The notes below the pieces were generated by a model, which had not been told where the DNA came from, made no database searches, and worked only from the letters and a program-made list of their open reading frames with translations. The position numbers and the translations under genes are program-made. 64,000 nt of DNA from Palsa-504 sp963806335 (lineage in GTDB: Bacteria; Actinomycetota; Actinomycetes; Streptosporangiales; Streptosporangiaceae). Below, piece after piece: positions 43,008 to 50,771 of the stretch. Position 1 is the first letter of the stretch, and every line of letters begins with the position of its first letter. The DNA lies in assembly GCA_963806335.1 (NCBI GenBank), contig CAWDXO010000015.1, positions 1 to 64,000 of the forward strand. Direction: 5' to 3'.

Positions 43008-44228
43008 TCAGAAAGCTCCCTCCACGGGACGGTCCGTGTCCTCCACCAAGGCGGCCGGCTGGACCGCGCTGGACCCGAATCGCCGGGCAATCTTGTCCAC
43101 CGCCTGCTCCGCCTCCCGCCAGCCGACAGGCCGGTCATCAAGCGTCAGCTGGGCATTTGCGCCGGTCGCGGGCACCAAACCAGACACCCGGACCCCAACG
43201 AGGCGCAACCGCGCACCACGGTCGAGACCGGCCGACTCATAGAGCGCGCACGCTGTGGCATAAATCTCATGCGCGACGTCGGTGGGATACGTGAGAGTAC
43301 GCGATCTCGTCATCGTCTTGAAGCTGGCCAGCCGGATCTTGACGGAAACGGTCCGCGCCACGTGCCCGCTCGCCCGCAGGCTGTGCGCCGTCCGCCCGGA
43401 GAGCTTCAGCAGCTCGCGCCTGATCCGGTCCGGATCGTCGATGTCGCTGGCAAAGGTCTCCTCGGCGCCGATGCTCTTTTCCGGCACGTGCGGCGTGACC
43501 CGGCGCTCGTCGCGGCCCCAGGCCAGCGCGGCCAGGTGCGAACCCTGGGCGACGCCGAGCTCGCGCTGCAGGGCGGCCTCCGGGGTATGCGCGATGTCGC
43601 CCACGGTACGAAGGCCCAGCCTGGCGAGCACTTCACCGGTTCGCGCCCCGACCCCCCACAGCGCGGCTACCGGCAGCGGATGCAGGAAGTCGAGCACGCC
43701 TGCGCGCGTCACCACGAGAAGCCCGTCCGGTTTGCAGCGGGTGGACGCGATCTTGGCCACGAACTTGGTCGGCGCGACCCCGACCGAGCAGGTGATGCCC
43801 TGCTGCTTCGCGACCTGAGCCCGTATCCTCCTGGCGATCCCGTCCGGGGGACCGAACAGCCTGATCGCGCCGGCCACGTCGAGGAAGGCCTCGTCGAGCG
43901 CCAGCGGCTCTACCTTGGGGGTGACCGCACCGAAGATGGCCATGATCTCCTTGGACACGGCGGCATACACGCGGTGCCTGGGCGGGACGAACACGGCCCG
44001 CGGGCACATCCGCTGCGCTTGCCCGACCGGCATCGCCGAACGCACCCCGAACGCCCGGGCCTGATACGACGCGGACAGGACCACGCCCCGGCCGCTGGTC
44101 CCGCCCACGATGACCGGCTGGCCCGCGAGTTCGGGCCGGTCCCTGATCTCGACACTGGCATAGAAGGCGTCCATGTCCACATGCAGGATGTCGCAGCCCA
44201 CCTCATCGGGACCCGCGGCGGCGCCCAT
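43008..44228 (-). CDS. dinB: Y-family DNA polymerase IV
   Basis: Error-prone translesion polymerase. The 406 residues start with the palm motif DILHVDMDAFYASVEIRDRPELAG at about residues 13-36. The nucleotide-binding SYQARAFGVRSAMPVGQA follows, then the catalytic DEAFLDV at about 107-113, the helix-hairpin-helix region (WGVGARTGEVLARLGLRTVGDIAHTPE) and the little-finger domain with HVARTVSVKIRLASFKTMTRSRTL. There is no beta-clamp QL motif that I can be sure of at the end. Complete length, and it begins six bases after the methyltransferase stop, so the two are likely co-transcribed. Confidence 0.93.
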   Translation of the reverse strand: MGAAAGPDEVGCDILHVDMDAFYASVEIRDRPELAGQPVIVGGTSGRGVVLSASYQARAFGVRSAMPVGQAQRMCPRAVFVPPRHRVYAAVSKEIMAIFGAVTPKVEPLALDEAFLDVAGAIRLFGPPDGIARRIRAQVAKQQGITCSVGVAPTKFVAKIASTRCKPDGLLVVTRAGVLDFLHPLPVAALWGVGARTGEVLARLGLRTVGDIAHTPEAALQRELGVAQGSHLAALAWGRDERRVTPHVPEKSIGAEETFASDIDDPDRIRRELLKLSGRTAHSLRASGHVARTVSVKIRLASFKTMTRSRTLTYPTDVAHEIYATACALYESAGLDRGARLRLVGVRVSGLVPATGANAQLTLDDRPVGWREAEQAVDKIARRFGSSAVQPAALVEDTDRPVEGAF

Positions 44229-44233
44229 GATCG

Positions 44234-45004
44234 TCAGCGGTGGCCGAGGACGTGCAGCTGGGCGGCGATATCGCGCAGCGGCGGGGTGGCAGCGGCGGCG
44301 TCCTCGAGCGCGCGCAGCGCCTCGGCCGCGCCCGCGTCGCCGTCAAGCAGCACGCCAGGCACCAGGCCGCCGAAGATCCGCAGCCCCTGCGCCTCCCCCG
44401 CCCGCAATCCGGCCCCCTCGATCAGCGCGGTCAGGGCGGGCAGCGTGAACCGGCGCGGAGCACCGGTGTCCGAGCCGGCGCCGAGCAACTGCCGGGCTTC
44501 GGCGAAGCGGCCCGCTAGCGCCCGGTGCAGCACCGCGGCCACCGCGTTAGCGGCCAGCACGCTCACGGTGGCGGCCGGCCGGAGCACCGCGGCGATCGCG
44601 GTCATCGCGTCGGCGGGCGAGTCGACGTACTCGAGCACGTTGTGACAGATGACGAGGTCCGCCGCCTTGGTGCCCGCCACCGTGTCCAGGCTGGCGGCCT
44701 CACCCTGCACCGCGGTCAGGCGCGCCCCCGCCTCCGCGGCTCGCCGCTGCGCCGCCGCGAGCGCGTCGGGGCTCGGGTCGACGACGGTGACGTTATGCCC
44801 GAGGACGGCGAACTGCACAGCCAGGCCCCCGGTTCCCCCGCCTACGTCGACGATGTCCAGCGCCTGCCTGCCGGTCTCCCCCACCCGGACGGAGACGACC
44901 TCGCGCAGCACATCCCAGACCATGCCTACCCGGGGGGGTCTGGGGGAGTCGTCCCCCCGGGCCAGTGAGGAGCGCTCGCCGTCCCGCCTGAATTCTGCCG
45001 CCAC
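44234..45004 (-). CDS. Class I SAM-dependent methyltransferase
   Basis: 256 residues from GTG 45004, preceded by AAGGAGG five bases away (the frame itself is open to 45049). The SAM-binding motif I is DIVDVGGGTGGLAVQFA at about residues 44-60, motif II VTVVDPSPDALAAAQRRA, and motif IV DLVICHNVLEYVDSP at about 117-131. These are the features of Ubi/COQ5-like Methyltransf_11 enzymes. The C-terminal half (ALIEGAGLRAGEAQGLRIFGGLVPG) is less conserved. Substrate is unknown. The same strand and near-contact with dinB point to an operon. Confidence 0.85.
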   Translation of the reverse strand: MAAEFRRDGERSSLARGDDSPRPPRVGMVWDVLREVVSVRVGETGRQALDIVDVGGGTGGLAVQFAVLGHNVTVVDPSPDALAAAQRRAAEAGARLTAVQGEAASLDTVAGTKAADLVICHNVLEYVDSPADAMTAIAAVLRPAATVSVLAANAVAAVLHRALAGRFAEARQLLGAGSDTGAPRRFTLPALTALIEGAGLRAGEAQGLRIFGGLVPGVLLDGDAGAAEALRALEDAAAATPPLRDIAAQLHVLGHR

Positions 45005-45205
45005 GCCCGCCTCCTTCCAGGAGTCCAATGTAGTGCCGGCCACCGACATTGCGCCGGGCTGGCCACGGCTACTTTCCGTCTCCGTTCAGTGAACTTCCGT
45101 GACCGACGCTCCGTTATACAGCCGTGCGGAACTCTCAGACGCTTCTTTACGCCACCTCCCGCCAATTCCAGCGCGCTTGCAGCCGGCCACCGTATGCTCT
45201 TCGCC

Positions 45206-45844
45206 ATGGCTGAGCACCTCGAGTTGCCCCGCCCCTGGCGGCTGATGCTGACCGCAGGTTGGAACCTGGCGGAGTCCCTTGGCATCCCGGTCGCCGGATA
45301 CCTCCTCGGCACGCAACTCGGCGGACGGAACGCCGGCATGGTGGCCGCGACGGCGGCGGTATGGCTCACCCTCATCGGCCGCAAGGTCGTGACCCGCAGC
45401 GTCCCTGGCCTGCTCACGATCTCGGCTTTGGTGCTGACCCTGCAGACGGCCGTGGTGATCATCACCGGCAGCATGCTGTTCTTCCTGCTTCAGTTCCCGC
45501 TGGCCAACCTGGGCCTGTGCGTGCTGTTCGCGCGGACCGCCCCCACCCGCAAACCGCTGGTCGCCCAGCTGGCGGCCGAGGTCGTGGCGCTGCGCCAGCC
45601 GTCGGCCCATCACCCTGGACTGCACCGGTTCTTCCAGGGGGCGACCTGGCTATGGGCCGGGATCTTCGCCCTGTCAACCATCGGCCTGGCCGTCCTGATG
45701 GCCGTCGAGTCGGTCAAGGTGTTCCTGCTGCTCACCACCATCGTCACCATCGGCGGCACCGTCGCGGGTACCTTCCTGTCCGCGCTCTGGTTCGTCCGGG
45801 TCCTGCGTCGCTTCGGCCTGCGCGTCCGTTTCGCCCAGCCTTAG
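45206..45844 (+). CDS. Membrane protein, VC0807/DUF3159-like
   Basis: 212 residues from ATG 45206 with five to six hydrophobic segments (AGWNLAESLGIPVAGYLLG, MVAATAAVWLTLIG, LLTISALVLTLQTAVVIITG, MLFFLLQFPLANLGLCVLFA and two near the C-terminus at about 150-190). The pattern resembles the VC0807 / DUF3159 family of actinobacterial membrane proteins of unknown function. TATGCT at 45193-45198 lies seven bases before the ATG and there is no ribosome binding site, so the message may be leaderless. It is divergent from the methyltransferase. Confidence 0.7.
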   Translation: MAEHLELPRPWRLMLTAGWNLAESLGIPVAGYLLGTQLGGRNAGMVAATAAVWLTLIGRKVVTRSVPGLLTISALVLTLQTAVVIITGSMLFFLLQFPLANLGLCVLFARTAPTRKPLVAQLAAEVVALRQPSAHHPGLHRFFQGATWLWAGIFALSTIGLAVLMAVESVKVFLLLTTIVTIGGTVAGTFLSALWFVRVLRRFGLRVRFAQP

Positions 45845-46215
45845 CCCCCTGGACTCGCGCTCCCGTCGTCCCAGAAGTCCCAGAAGCGGACAGTCACCGC
45901 AAGCTTCCGCCGGTTATCGCGGAGGATCCGGCCTCTGCGGAGTTATTGGTACCCTCCCGGGGCTCTGTCGCATATTTCTGGATGACGGCGGCGGGGTAAC
46001 GGCTGTGCGGCTGGGGGGTCCTGGGTGATCTGGGCTGGCTGTTTACGTGGTTTGCGGTGTGTCGTCTTGGTGGCTGGCGGGGCTCCTGGTAAGCCGGCGG
46101 TGTCGAGTCGTCGGATCCGAGAGGGCCATTTTGGCGGCGCTGGAGCGGGCGATGCCGGAAGCGGCCGGCGGACGACGGCGGGATCGCGCGGCGGCTGGAT
46201 CCCCGGGCGGCGGGT
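45845..46215. other. Intergenic, no gene recognised
   Basis: 371 bp between converging genes. Small frames exist but have no family match and poor codon use. No hairpin of note is seen. Confidence 0.5.
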
Positions 46216-46626
46216 TTAGACCTGGAGGGAGGGCTTGAGTTGGGCGATGCGGGCCAGGAGGCCGTTGACGAACGCGGGCGAGGCGTCGGTGGACAGGTCC
46301 TGGACCAGCAGGACAGCCTCGCTGATCGCGACGTTGTCGGGCACGTCGGGCGCCCAGAGCAGCTCGTAGACGCCGATCCGGAGCACGTTCCTGTCCACCG
46401 CGGGCATCCGCTCCAACGTCCAGCCTTCGGCGTATTCGGAGAGCAGCTCGTCGATCCGGGCCGAGTGCACGGTCACGCCGCGGACCAGGTCAGCGGCGTA
46501 GGGGGGGACGGGCGGGCTGCCCAGCGTGATGCGCTCGGCGAGCAGCTCGAGGGTCGGCGAACCGCGCAGCTCGGACTCGAAGAGCACGTCGAGGGCTCGC
46601 TTGCGCGCCTTGCTACGAGCGGACAT
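46216..46626 (-). CDS. nusB: Transcription antitermination factor NusB
   Basis: Binds boxA RNA with NusE (S10) in rRNA antitermination complexes. The 136 residues are all alpha: MSARSKARKRALDVLFESELRG, LVRGVTVHSARIDELLSEYAEGWTLERMPAVDRNVLRIGVYELLW and VAISEAVLLVQDLSTDASPAFVNGLLARI. Length and motifs are normal. It lies downstream of efp in the conserved aro-pepQ-efp-nusB order, separated here by about 200 bp of repeat. Confidence 0.93.
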   Translation of the reverse strand: MSARSKARKRALDVLFESELRGSPTLELLAERITLGSPPVPPYAADLVRGVTVHSARIDELLSEYAEGWTLERMPAVDRNVLRIGVYELLWAPDVPDNVAISEAVLLVQDLSTDASPAFVNGLLARIAQLKPSLQV

Positions 46627-46830
46627 GAGCGAGCCAAAGGGCCGCGGCGCTGAGGAGCAAGGGACGCGCGAGCCAACGGGGCGCCGGCACCGACTGGACG
46701 CAGCAGCGAGGAACGAGCGACGAGGGAAGGAGGGCCGTGAAGGGGGGTAGGGAGGTGGGTGGGGAGGGGGGTGGGGAGGTGGGTGGGGAGGTCGGTCGGG
46801 CCCCGGAGGCGAGTGCGGGAAACACCTTCA
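46627..46830. repeat. Dispersed repeat with G-quadruplex-like tract (nusB-efp spacer)
   Basis: The spacer has three blocks also found at 58.2-58.4 kb: GAGCGAGCCAAAGGG (about 46627-46641), GCGAGGAACGAGCGACGAGG (about 46708-46727) and CCCCGGAGGCGAG (about 46801-46813). Between them, 46738-46800 has runs of three to six Gs separated by one to four bases on the plus strand, which could form G-quadruplexes. No gene is supported; frames in both directions are low complexity. Confidence 0.75.
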
Positions 46831-47388
46831 TCAGGCGCGGCCGAGGTACTGGCCGGTCCTCGTGTCGACCTTGACCTTCTCGCCCGTCGAGATGAACAGC
46901 GGCACCTGGATCGTCGCGCCCGTCTCAAGCGTGGCCGGCTTAGTCCCGCCGGTGGAACGGTCGCCCTGGATGCCGGGGTCGGTCTGGCTGATGGTGAGCT
47001 CGACCGCCGCGGGCAGGTCCACGTACAGAGCGTTGCCTTCGTTGAACGCGACCGTCACGGTCTGCTCCTCGAGCAGGTAGTTCGCGGCATCCCCCACGAC
47101 GGACGCGGGTACGTGCGGCTGGTCGTAGTCGCTCGTGTCCATGAAAACGAAATCGCCGCCCTCACGGTACAGGTACTGCATCTCCCGCCGGTCCACGCTG
47201 GCCACGTCTACCTTGACACCCGCGTTGAAGGTGCGGTCGACGACCTTGCCCGACATGATGTTCTTCAGCTTGGTGCGCACGAAGGCGCCGCCCTTGCCCG
47301 GCTTGACATGCTGGAACTCGACGACAGTCCAAAGATTGCCGTCAAGGTTCAGCGTGATGCCGTTCTTCAGGTCGTTCGTGGTGGCCAC
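46831..47388 (-). CDS. efp: Elongation factor P
   Basis: Relieves ribosome stalling at polyproline. 185 residues in three OB-like domains: KOW-like domain I with VEFQHVKPGKGGAFVRTKLKN (Lys34 in the tip loop is the site of modification in some bacteria; here it is PGKGG), domain II with RREMQYLYREGGDFVFMDTSDYDQ, and domain III ending KVDTRTGQYLGRA. Complete. GTG start with GGAGAG upstream. It follows pepQ in the conserved order. Confidence 0.96.
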   Translation of the reverse strand: MATTNDLKNGITLNLDGNLWTVVEFQHVKPGKGGAFVRTKLKNIMSGKVVDRTFNAGVKVDVASVDRREMQYLYREGGDFVFMDTSDYDQPHVPASVVGDAANYLLEEQTVTVAFNEGNALYVDLPAAVELTISQTDPGIQGDRSTGGTKPATLETGATIQVPLFISTGEKVKVDTRTGQYLGRA

Positions 47389-47405
47389 GTTAGGTCTCTC
47401 CAGAG

Positions 47406-48485
47406 TTAAAGGACGAGAAGTTCTCTCGTAGTAGTCGTGAGCAGGCCCGCTCCGTCGGCCCCTACGACGAGCACGTCCTCAATCCGGACGCCGCCCCTGC
47501 CGGGCAGGTAAACCCCAGGCTCGACGGTGACTGGAACCCGACTTGCTAGTTTACCCGTTCGGGCGTACCCGATCGTCGGTGCCTCGTGCACCTCAAGCCC
47601 GACCCCGTGCCCGAGCCCGTGGCCGAAGTGGTCCCCGTGCCCGGCGTCGCGGATCAGGTCGCGCGCGGCCGCGTCCACGTCCGCGAGGTCGGCGCCCGGC
47701 CGGGCGGCTTCGATCCCGGATCGCTGCGCGGCCGCGACCAGCTCGTAGATCTCCCGCTGCCAGCCCGCGGGCTCGCCGAGCGCCACGGTCCGGGTCATGT
47801 CCGCGTGGTAACCGCCGTACAGCGCGCCGAAATCCATGGTGATCAGGTCGCCCCGGCGTACCGGCCGGTCGGCCGGAGCGTGATGCGGGATAGCACCGTT
47901 CGGCCCGCTGGCCACGATGGTGTCGAAGGCGGGCCGGTCCGCGCCGAGTTCGACCATCCGCCGGTCCAGCGCCGCGGCCAGCTGACGCTCGGTGACGCCC
48001 GGCCTGATCAGCGCGAACACGTCGGCGATGGCCTGGCAGCTGATCCGGCACGCGGTGGCAAGCAGCTCCAGCTCGGACGGATCCTTGACCGTCCGCAGCG
48101 CTTCAATTTTTCTCCCGAACGGCACGACGTTCACGCCTGCGGCCCTGGCCTGGAGCTCAGCGTGGCGTTCGACTGTCATCTCGTGCGCCTCGAAGGCGAC
48201 GGTGCGCATACCCCGGCTGACCGTCTCCGCGGCGAGCCTCGGCTCGATGAACCGCTCGATGACCAGCTCGAGATCGGGGCAGTCACGCTGGGCCGCCAGC
48301 GCGTACCGCGAGTCGGTGGCTAGCACGCCGGGGCCGCTGGCGGGCAGCAGCACCGCGGCGTTGGAGCTGGCCAGGCCAGTCAGGTAACGCACGTTCGGGC
48401 CGGAGGTAATAAGAGCCGCATCCGCGCCGGCGGCCGCGATCTTCTCCTGCACGCGTTCCCGGCGTGCCGCGTGAATCTCACCCAT
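47406..48485 (-). CDS. pepQ: M24-family Xaa-Pro dipeptidase/aminopeptidase
   Basis: Cleaves bonds next to proline. The 359 residues have the N-terminal creatinase domain (about 1-130) and the pita-bread catalytic domain. Metal ligands: Asp in ITMDFGALYGGYHADMTRT, His in FGHGLGHGVGLEVHEAP, Glu in VTVEPGVYLPGRGGVRIEDV. All are present. It stands between the efp and aro genes, as in many actinobacteria, and lies in the same direction as efp, 18 bp away. Confidence 0.92.
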   Translation of the reverse strand: MGEIHAARRERVQEKIAAAGADAALITSGPNVRYLTGLASSNAAVLLPASGPGVLATDSRYALAAQRDCPDLELVIERFIEPRLAAETVSRGMRTVAFEAHEMTVERHAELQARAAGVNVVPFGRKIEALRTVKDPSELELLATACRISCQAIADVFALIRPGVTERQLAAALDRRMVELGADRPAFDTIVASGPNGAIPHHAPADRPVRRGDLITMDFGALYGGYHADMTRTVALGEPAGWQREIYELVAAAQRSGIEAARPGADLADVDAAARDLIRDAGHGDHFGHGLGHGVGLEVHEAPTIGYARTGKLASRVPVTVEPGVYLPGRGGVRIEDVLVVGADGAGLLTTTTRELLVL

Positions 48486-48560
48486 GGGATGAACCTTAGT
48501 CAGCGCGGGTACATCCCGCCGGCCGATAAAGCCCGTGCCGTCATGGAGTCATGGCCGACG

Positions 48561-49595
48561 CTAGTCCGCGAGGGACCGGGCCTGCTCGATGAGGCGGACG
48601 CGGGTCTCGTGGGTGGGGGCGAGGGGGGTGACGTTGAGGGTGGTCACGCCGACGTCCCGGTAGGCGGCGATCCGCTCCCGCACGTAGGACTCGGGGCCGA
48701 TTAGCGAGGTTCGCTCGACCAGTTCCTCCGGCACCAGCGCCTCGGCCTCGTCCTTGCGGCCGTCCAGGTAGGCATCCTGGATCGCTTTGGCCTCGCCCTC
48801 GTATCCGAACCGGCGGGCTAGGTCGTTGTAGAAGTTGCGGCCACGTGCGCCCATCCCGCCGATGTACAGGGCCAGTAGCGGCCGGCTGAGATCACGCAGG
48901 CTGGTCACGTCGTCACCGATCGCCAGTGGCGCGCTGGCGATCACGTCCAGCGGACCGAGCGAGGGGTCGCGCTTCGCGCGGCCCTCGGCTACGGCGGGCC
49001 CCCACACCTGGCCGGCCCTCTCGGGCAGGTAGAAGATCGGCATCCAGGACTCGGCCAGCTCGGCCGCGAGCGCTACGTTCTTCGGGCCGATGGCGGCCAG
49101 GGCGATCGGGATGCGCTCGCGGACCGGGTGGTTGATCAGCTTGAGCGGCTTGCCCAGCCCGGTGCCCCCGGCCAGCGGCAGCTCGTAGTACCGGCCCTTG
49201 TATACCAGCCGTTCGCGGCGCCAGACCATCCGGCAGATCTCGATGATCTCGCGGGCCCGGCCGATCGGCGCCTCGTAAGGGACGCCATGCCAGCCTTCGA
49301 TCACCTGCGGGCCAGATGCGCCCAGGCCCAGCGTGAACCGGCCCCCCGAGACATAGTCCAGCCCCGCCGCGGTCATGGCGGTCAGCGCCGGCGTACGGGA
49401 GTAAAGCTGCAGAATCCCCGACGCGATCTGCAGCCGCTCGGTCTTCGCCGCGATGTAGCCGAGCTGGCTCACCGCATCGTAGCTGTAGGCCTCGGGCACG
49501 AACACGATGTCCAGGCCGGCCCGCTCGTAGTCGGCCAGCTCCACCACGGTCTCGGCGAAACCGCCCGCGTAGTTGAGCATCATCCCTATCCGCAT
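48561..49595 (-). CDS. LLM-class flavin/F420-dependent oxidoreductase
   Basis: 344 residues from ATG 49595 (MRIGMMLNYAGGFAETV) with AGGAGG nine bases upstream; the frame runs further upstream without sense. The luciferase-like TIM barrel is seen in DIVFVPEAYSYDAVSQLGYIAAKTERLQIASGI and FTLGLGASGPQVIEGWHG, with GRAREIIEICRMVWR and the end GVTTLNVTP. F420 is probable given the type, but FMN cannot be excluded. Substrate unknown. It is inserted between pepQ and the aro half of the cluster together with the glycosyltransferases. An 11-bp hairpin stands 63 bp upstream. Confidence 0.85.
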   Translation of the reverse strand: MRIGMMLNYAGGFAETVVELADYERAGLDIVFVPEAYSYDAVSQLGYIAAKTERLQIASGILQLYSRTPALTAMTAAGLDYVSGGRFTLGLGASGPQVIEGWHGVPYEAPIGRAREIIEICRMVWRRERLVYKGRYYELPLAGGTGLGKPLKLINHPVRERIPIALAAIGPKNVALAAELAESWMPIFYLPERAGQVWGPAVAEGRAKRDPSLGPLDVIASAPLAIGDDVTSLRDLSRPLLALYIGGMGARGRNFYNDLARRFGYEGEAKAIQDAYLDGRKDEAEALVPEELVERTSLIGPESYVRERIAAYRDVGVTTLNVTPLAPTHETRVRLIEQARSLAD

Positions 49596-49657
49596 ACGAT
49601 CAGCCTCCTGGTCCGGACCCCGCACTGGCCATTCGGCCAATGACAGGAGAGTAACGG

Positions 49658-49683
49658 CTGCCGCTACCGGCGGGTAGCGGCAG
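49658..49683. repeat. Hairpin upstream of the LLM gene
   Basis: CTGCCGCTACC (49658-49668) and GGTAGCGGCAG (49673-49683) are exact 11-bp arms around a 4-base loop. The hairpin lies upstream of the LLM gene on the minus strand and may be an operator or part of the leader. The remaining region to 49928 shows no gene. Confidence 0.55.
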
Positions 49684-49928
49684 GGACCGGTGATAAAGTC
49701 CGCGCCGGGCGCGCGGGGCGGCCGACCGGCGCCGCGAGCCCCGCATGTTTCTGCGCCGAGTAACGTCTATATTTCGTAGCGCTAAAGCGCCGGGAGTATT
49801 CGCGCTAAAAGGCTCCGGAAATCACGTTCATCCGTTATGCCTGGCGACCGGCCAAGGACGCTGCGACGTTCAGCCCTCTTGCAGACTCGCTGCAACATGC
49901 TCTGATCAACGCTGGTCATCATGACGGC

Positions 49929-50771
49929 ATGACGAGAGCCGCGCCGCCGGTAAGTTCACTGCTGCTGACCGGCGAGGGCCCGCGCGGGCGTCTGGTCGAG
50001 GTCACGGTGCCGGTCTACAACGAGGAGAAAGTCCTCGAGCAGAGCGTCCGGCTGCTGCACTCGTATTTGAGTGATAACCTCCCCCTGCATTTCCTTATCA
50101 CCATCGCCGATAATGCGAGCACCGACGGCACGTTCGCGATAGCGCAGCGGATGGGCGCCGAACTGCCCCGGGTCCGGGCGGTGCATCTGGACCGCAAGGG
50201 CCGCGGGCTCGCGCTGCGCCATGTCTGGAGCAGCAGCGACGCTGACGTCGTCGCCTACATGGACGCCGACCTGTCCACCGGCCTCGAGGCGTTCCTCCCG
50301 CTGATCGCGCCGCTGCTGTCTGGCCACAGTGACCTGGCGACGGGCAGCCGCCTGTCGCGCGGCGCCCAGGTGGTGCGCAGCGCCAAACGGGAGATCATCT
50401 CGCGCGCCTACAACCTGCTGCTGCGCATCGTGCTGGCCGCCCGGTTCTCCGACGCGCAGTGCGGATTCAAGGCCGGGCGCGCCGAGGTCATCAGGGCCCT
50501 GCTGCCCGCTGTCGAGGACGACGGCTGGTTTTTCGACACCGAACTGCTGATGCTGGCCCAGCGCCAGGGGCTGCGCATCTATCAAGTTCCGGTGGCATGG
50601 ACCGAAGACCCGGACAGTAGCGTGGAAATCATCCGCACGGCCCTCGCCGACTTGCGGGGCGTGGCGCGGCTCCGCTTTCCCTTCCTCCGCAAACGCGGGA
50701 CCGATCCCGAGACAGGCACCCGTGCCCGTTCTGCCCAAATAGAACTAACCGCCCCAGAGCAGCCTCGATGA
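49929..50771 (+). CDS. Glycosyltransferase family 2 (polyprenyl-phosphate hexose synthase-like)
   Basis: The 280-residue GT2 protein starts EVTVPVYNEEKVLEQSVRLLH at about residues 24-44, with the nucleotide-sugar DxD site VVAYMDADLSTGLEAFLPLIAP at about 108-129 and the Alg5/GtrB-type RLSRGAQVVRSAKREIISRAYNLLLRIVLAARFSDAQCGFKAGRAEVI. The end IYQVPVAWTEDPDSSV is typical of polyprenyl-phosphate glucosyl- or mannosyl-transferases. No C-terminal membrane helices are seen. It overlaps the next gene by four bases (ATGA), and the product, a lipid-linked sugar, would be the donor for the GT39 protein encoded there. Confidence 0.87.
   Translation: MTRAAPPVSSLLLTGEGPRGRLVEVTVPVYNEEKVLEQSVRLLHSYLSDNLPLHFLITIADNASTDGTFAIAQRMGAELPRVRAVHLDRKGRGLALRHVWSSSDADVVAYMDADLSTGLEAFLPLIAPLLSGHSDLATGSRLSRGAQVVRSAKREIISRAYNLLLRIVLAARFSDAQCGFKAGRAEVIRALLPAVEDDGWFFDTELLMLAQRQGLRIYQVPVAWTEDPDSSVEIIRTALADLRGVARLRFPFLRKRGTDPETGTRARSAQIELTAPEQPR

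Noticed and set aside
45845..46215. Possible transposase remnant
   Set aside because: No terminal inverted repeats and no catalytic motif could be recognised in any frame.
46613..46928. Short minus-strand ORFs in the nusB-efp spacer
   Set aside because: They derive from the G-rich tract and dispersed repeat and consist of Pro/Ser/Thr low complexity.
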